Part shown: positions 59,920 to 64,000 of the stretch, in pieces
Layout: the number at the start of each line of letters is the position of its first letter
Numbering within the stretch: position 1 is the stretch's first letter
NCBI GenBank assembly: GCA_027257055.1
Contig: JAPVLO010000056.1
Location: 5,642,001 to 5,706,000, forward strand
Direction: 5' to 3'
DNA: 64,000 bases
Source: Cephalopachus bancanus
Taxonomy: Eukaryota > Chordata > Mammalia > Primates > Tarsiidae
Notes under the pieces: model-generated
What the model was told of the DNA's origin: nothing
Database searches by the model: none
The model's input: the letters and a program-made list of their open reading frames with translations, nothing else
Position numbers and translations under genes: made by a program

Positions 59920-60690
59920 GACAGGCAGGAACAAGTATAAAGACTCTGAGATGAGAACACCTCAGTGTGATCTAAGAATAACAAGGAGTATAGTGTGGAT
60001 ACAACACAGGGGACAAAGGGTATAATGGCAAGGAATAGGTCTAACAGGAGGTCTAACAGGAATACAGAGATTAGAGAATCATTACACGTACCTCTTAGAT
60101 TTTTCTAGCCCATGTAATGGAAAAACCACGAAAAGATTCTGAGGAGGAGAGGGACATGACTTGGCTTTTGAGCTAGAAGGAGCACTAGTGGGGCCAAGGG
60201 ACTGGAGAATAAACTCGTGGAGAATGGAGAGAAAACCTTGTGAAGGTAAGACAGAAGCAAGGAAACAAGTAAGGAAGCCATTGTATACGTTTCTCATAAT
60301 ATCACATTGTATTTTCCACATTGGTATAATGATCATTTGTCAATTAGAAACACAATTTTAAAAAATTAAATTAAAATTTATTAAAAAGAAACTATTGCTG
60401 CCATCTAGGAGAAAGAGACAGAGAGAGAGACAGACACAAAGACAGACTCTGGCTTAGACCAGAAACTGATGGTGACAAGATTTTGGCTTGAACAACTGAG
60501 TATATTCAGGTGGGGAATAGGGTGGAAAGGGGGTAATATGACTTGAAGTGGAAAAACAAGAACTACCTTTCAACAGGTTATGTTGGTTAATATTAGCTAT
60601 CTCAGGGAGATGTCAAGTAGGAAGTTAGAGATATAAATCCAGAATTCAGTTATGACAGGAGTCAAAACACTGGAAAGATAGACTGATCCG
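59920..60690 (-). repeat. L2 relic, antisense, long
   Basis: Ordered phrases: 'tgtgatctaagaataacaag', 'agcccatgtaatgg' and 'gagagggacatgacttggct', 'gagatgtcaagtaggaagtt'. They follow L2 ORF2/3' read antisense. A short simple GA stretch (60413-60432) lies inside. Confidence 0.65.
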
Positions 60691-60849
60691 GAGGGTTCTC
60701 CAGTAAGTTATTAAGAATAATTCCATTCAATCCCAAATAATTCAACATATCTTTTTATGGGTCATTTTCTATGGAATAATAGGAGTTTTAAAGTGCATTA
60801 GACAAAGACCTTGCCCTCGAGAGAGAGAGAGGTTGGTGTATTTCTAAAA

Positions 60850-61030
60850 ACACTGCCAGTAGGTACTAGCCCTAGTCTACCTCCTACTAGATGTGTGATC
60901 TTTAACAAATTACTTAATGGTTTTGAATTTCTGCATTTCTATTTTACAAGTGGGATAATAAATACCTATGTTATAGCAGTTTTGTGAGAATTATGTTACT
61001 TATCAAGTGTATGGTATTGTGTACATTCTA
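60850..61030 (+). repeat. MIR SINE relic
   Basis: Sense: 'cctcctactagatgtgtgat', 'caaattacttaatggttttg', 'tattttacaagtgggataat'. Confidence 0.75.
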
Positions 61031-61410
61031 GCTTCTTTCTCTTCAAAGAATGTTCATTTGGGGAAAGTGTCCCTTTACACATTCTCTATGTAGTATGGAC
61101 TATAAACTGCATGAGGCCAGGGGACACTTTTCTCTTGTTTCTATTACAGACATAATGTCTAACGTTATAGATTGCTAAGAATTACCTGTAGAATAAATTA
61201 TGTTTGAAACTGATAGGTGTATTTGGGTAGGATTCACTTAGATGAATTAAAGTAAATGTGGCCCCTTCACCTCCCAGAGTTTACATACAACCCAACCATG
61301 TCAATAGAATGATATTCAAAGAGAAAAGACCACCTAGCTGGAAGATGGGAGACTTAATCCCAAATGAACAACATACATTTTTTTCCCAACATTATATTCG
61401 TGTATAATTT

Positions 61411-61699
61411 TTTTTTTTTTTTTCGAGTTGGAGTCTCACTCTGTCACCCAGACTGGAGTGCAGTGGCCGCTCCCGGCCACCGCAGCCTCGACCTGCTGGG
61501 CTCCGGCGATTCTTCCACCTCAGCCTTCCAAGTAGCCGGAATTACAGGCATGCGCTACCACGCCCAGCTGATTTTTTGATTTATTGTAGAGATGAGGTCT
61601 CGCTGCCCAGGCGGGTCTCGAACCCGCGGGCTCAGGCAATCCACTCACCTCAGCCTCCCAAAAGCGCAGGATTACAGGCTGAGCCACTGAGCCCGGCTT
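61411..61699 (-). mobile_element. Alu SINE, young
   Basis: Antisense dimeric Alu with most CpGs kept ('gaacccgcgggctcaggcaa'). Target-site duplication GTGTATAATTT at 61400-61410 and 61700-61710. Confidence 0.96.
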
Positions 61700-61710
61700 G
61701 TGTATAATTT

Positions 61711-62279
61711 AAATATGCTGGATTGCCTTTATTACAGCACAGCAATACATCTAAACTAAACAAATATCTAATTCAAAAAGTATTGTAGAAATTTATTGAA
61801 TTTTTCTTAAAATTCAGTGATGAGGAGTATACAACAAATAGCATACAATAACATTTCTGAAAGATCTGCTTTACACATAGTGGTACCCAAGTCTTGGCAC
61901 CCAAGGCAGTGGCTCATCACTTATCCTCCTCCTTGTGCTCTTCTCTTCTCTCTGGACAGATGACTCGTCATCGCTTACATCTCCAAATCTTTGTTTCTTT
62001 GTTTAAGTGCATATTGATTTAGTTTCTCTCAATTTCTCTCAGAACCCTACCCTCAGATCACACCTTCCTCACCCTAATCCTGTCCCGAAGCTTTCTTTCT
62101 TAGGAGTCAGAGAAGGAGAGGGCAGGGGGATTCTAGTGGCTTGAGATTTTTAATAAGGACTGATTATAGCAGGAAACTCACACTTCTCAAAGGATAGAGT
62201 CTGAATGGAACATAGGGCAGCATCACGATCTCTGAGGAGGATTTTTTTTTAATTTGCACACAAAAATTTATCACAAATA
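61711..62279. other. Unassigned non-coding sequence
   Basis: No gene or repeat recognised. Confidence 0.35.
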
Positions 62280-62465
62280 TTCACTAACCAAAATTAACAG
62301 TGTATAAAAAGAATTACATATCATAACAAAGAGGGATTTATTCCAAGTAGCAAGGCTGGTTAAATATTTGAATTGTCATAATGTCATGCATCATATAAAC
62401 AGACAAATGAAGAAGAATCATATGATCATATCAAAAGCAAAAAAAAAAAAAATGACAAACGGTCA
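62280..62465 (+). mobile_element. L1M ORF2 fragment
   Basis: 'aaagagggatttattccaag', 'ggctggttaaatatttgaat', 'catatgatcatatcaaaagc' match the reverse-transcriptase region of old L1s in sense. It ends in an A13 run. No frame survives. Confidence 0.7.
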
Positions 62466-62686
62466 AGCAATTTAGGAATAGAAAGTGTGCAGAAAAGAGT
62501 TAACATAGCAAGCCTGAGTTTGGCATCCTTCCAAAGATCTGCTTGCAAGATTGGTCTCTTGTTGGACCCTGGAAACTTGGATTATCTGAAGAGAATTAAA
62601 AAGAACAAAGGGTGTATGAATGGCCTCTTCTCACTGACTAACCTTGTCACACCCTCTGTCTTCTCAAGCCTGCCTTCATTTCCTCG

Positions 62687-63005
62687 TCCGTATTCATTTC
62701 CCAGAGCTGGTATAACAAAATACCACAGACTGGGTAACTTCAACAACAACAAAAAATGTGTTTCCTAACAATTCTGGACCCACAGATCTGAGATCAAAAC
62801 ATCAACAGACACAATCTTTACTGTCTCTAGTTGTCCAAATTGCCTTTTCTTACATGGGCATCAGTCAGATTGGATTGGGGCCAACCCATATGAGGTCATT
62901 TAACCTTACCTCTCTTAACCTTGACCCCAAAATATCACTCTCTGAGGTATTGGGGATTAGGACCCCAAAGTATGAATTTGGGAGGGGATACGATTCAGCC
63001 CCAGA
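62687..63005 (-). mobile_element. Solo MaLR LTR (MLT1 type), antisense
   Basis: The reverse-complement LTR start 'tataacaaaataccacagac' and end 'gaatttgggaggggatacga' are clear. The frame at 62758-63198 (146 codons) runs through this LTR and is not a gene. Confidence 0.78.
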
Positions 63006-63289
63006 ATATCTGTATAGGATATGTTTTCACTGCTCTCGCTCTCTTACTCTTCCATCTTGGGATAATTTGAGAAGCCTTAAGGGCACATTGAGTAAAGCAC
63101 AGAATTTGAGCTGGAGAGTTCGTGGTAGGACTACTAGTTGGGCACTCTGGGGAAAAGGGCATTGCCTCTGCCCTAGACTGTGCTGGGATTGTTTCTAAGA
63201 TGAACCACTTTCTATTTGAGTAAAGACAAGGGGCAAACCACTAATTTCTATTCTGGGAAACTTCTATATGTGTAATCTGAAGGTATGTT

Positions 63290-63505
63290 TTTTGTAGTCA
63301 TATTGTGAGGATTCCATAAAACATTATATACGTAATACATGCCTGGAACACCTTGTATATTCAATAGACATTACTGTCTTTCCTTCTATTCCTTAATTTA
63401 AATGGTAGTTTCTTTTTGGACTAAAAAGAGAATAAGTTCATAAGCTAGCACTGGAAATTTAATTAGGTATGTATAATTTGTGCTCAATAAATGGCAGCTT
63501 TTATC
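63290..63505 (+). repeat. MIR/L2 3' end relic
   Basis: 'attgtgaggattccataaaa', 'catgcctggaacaccttgta', then 'gtgctcaataaatggcagct'. Two short relics may be present. Confidence 0.55.
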
Positions 63506-64000
63506 ATTTTAAGTCACTCTCTGCCAGTCAGACACAGTTCTCAGACTGTCCAAGTCAACAAAATTTTCAAGGTGAGTTAGCCTCTCTAGATGTAAGGAGT
63601 CTGACTAGAGCAGAGCATCGTATTGAAGAAATAAGGAATCGGCTCATTGCAGTAAATAGCCAGTGCATCTTGCTACACTGTTGTGATATTCATAATCTTT
63701 TCTAATTCCAAAACAGTTTAAAAAAATATTTCCATGAATAGGAATAGTAATTTTGTAAGGTAGGCTAGGTTTGTAAACTGCTATTTTATTATTATTTATA
63801 AGGAAACAGAGCTACAAAATGAAAGAGCTTAAAGCCTTATGACTTGTTGATACAGAGATTCTTCGCTCTCAACTTGCTCCACAGGACACCTAAAGTAATA
63901 ATATGAATGGCAATGATGACTCTAACAATAACAATAATAAGATTAAATAACTCTTTAGTAATGACATATTTTCACATCTATGAACTGATGTGATGGTCAC
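63506..64000. other. Unassigned non-coding sequence
   Basis: About 63735-63850 ('ttatttataaggaaacagag') may be a weak antisense MIR. Nothing else recognised. Confidence 0.3.

Noticed and set aside
62758..63198. 146-codon frame, one of the longest in the last part of the window
   Set aside because: It runs through an MLT1-type LTR.
1..64000. CRISPR arrays, bacterial operons, phage genes, rRNA, tRNA or snRNA genes
   Set aside because: I found no regularly spaced repeats, no cloverleaf boxes and no conserved RNA gene motifs. The sequence is typical of primate nuclear DNA.

Overview
The window is mammalian nuclear DNA, almost certainly from a primate. It is AT-rich and has no dense gene content. 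It is packed with LINE-1 (L1), L2, MIR and MaLR relics and carries dimeric Alu SINEs. The youngest Alus share head and middle-linker variants (a GGCTCGGTGGCTCAGCC head, an AATCAAAAAATCAG linker). They keep an AluJ-like right arm and are neither the anthropoid AluS/Y type nor the lemur/galago type as I know them, and no tRNA-derived galago-type SINE is visible. I therefore lean towards a tarsier, but this is inference from the SINE lineage only.

Layout. 0-14.7 kb is a deep nest of L1 elements on the minus strand. An older L1 (221-854 and 8074-9155) is split by a near-full-length L1 (855-8073), which itself holds a short L1 (1659-1990). A mammal-wide L1M (9300-13815) is split by further truncated L1s, and an L1M in plus orientation follows (13825-14720). 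14.7-20.2 kb holds MIR and L2 relics, an L1 with an inverted 5' half (16745-18565) and two Alus. 20219-26335 is a second full-length L1 with a perfect 12-bp target-site duplication and a recognisable 5'UTR. 26.6-35 kb is old L1M, a MaLR LTR, MIR and L2. 35-49 kb has the lowest repeat density. It contains the only convincing host exon-like sequence (42441-42703, minus strand, FRAS1/FREM-type CSPG repeat with both splice sites) and three blocks that look like possible conserved non-coding elements. 49-57 kb has two Alus stacked at one target site, an L1M, a MaLR provirus relic containing an L1 that in turn contains an Alu, and a 127-bp near-identical duplication. 57-64 kb is L2/MIR relics, one Alu and one MaLR LTR.

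No intact protein-coding gene is present. The L1 reading frames are broken, and the reverse-transcriptase active site is mutated in both long copies. Most open frames are pieces of ORF1/ORF2 or frames across simple repeats. Of all the signals, I judge the following most worth a look: a tandem hairpin module repeated in the 3'UTR of this L1 lineage; polypyrimidine blocks in its 5'UTR; the isolated FRAS1/FREM-like exon next to a strong G-quadruplex motif; and the templated 127-bp duplication. Element boundaries without a stated target-site duplication are estimates by eye, good to roughly 10-50 bp.
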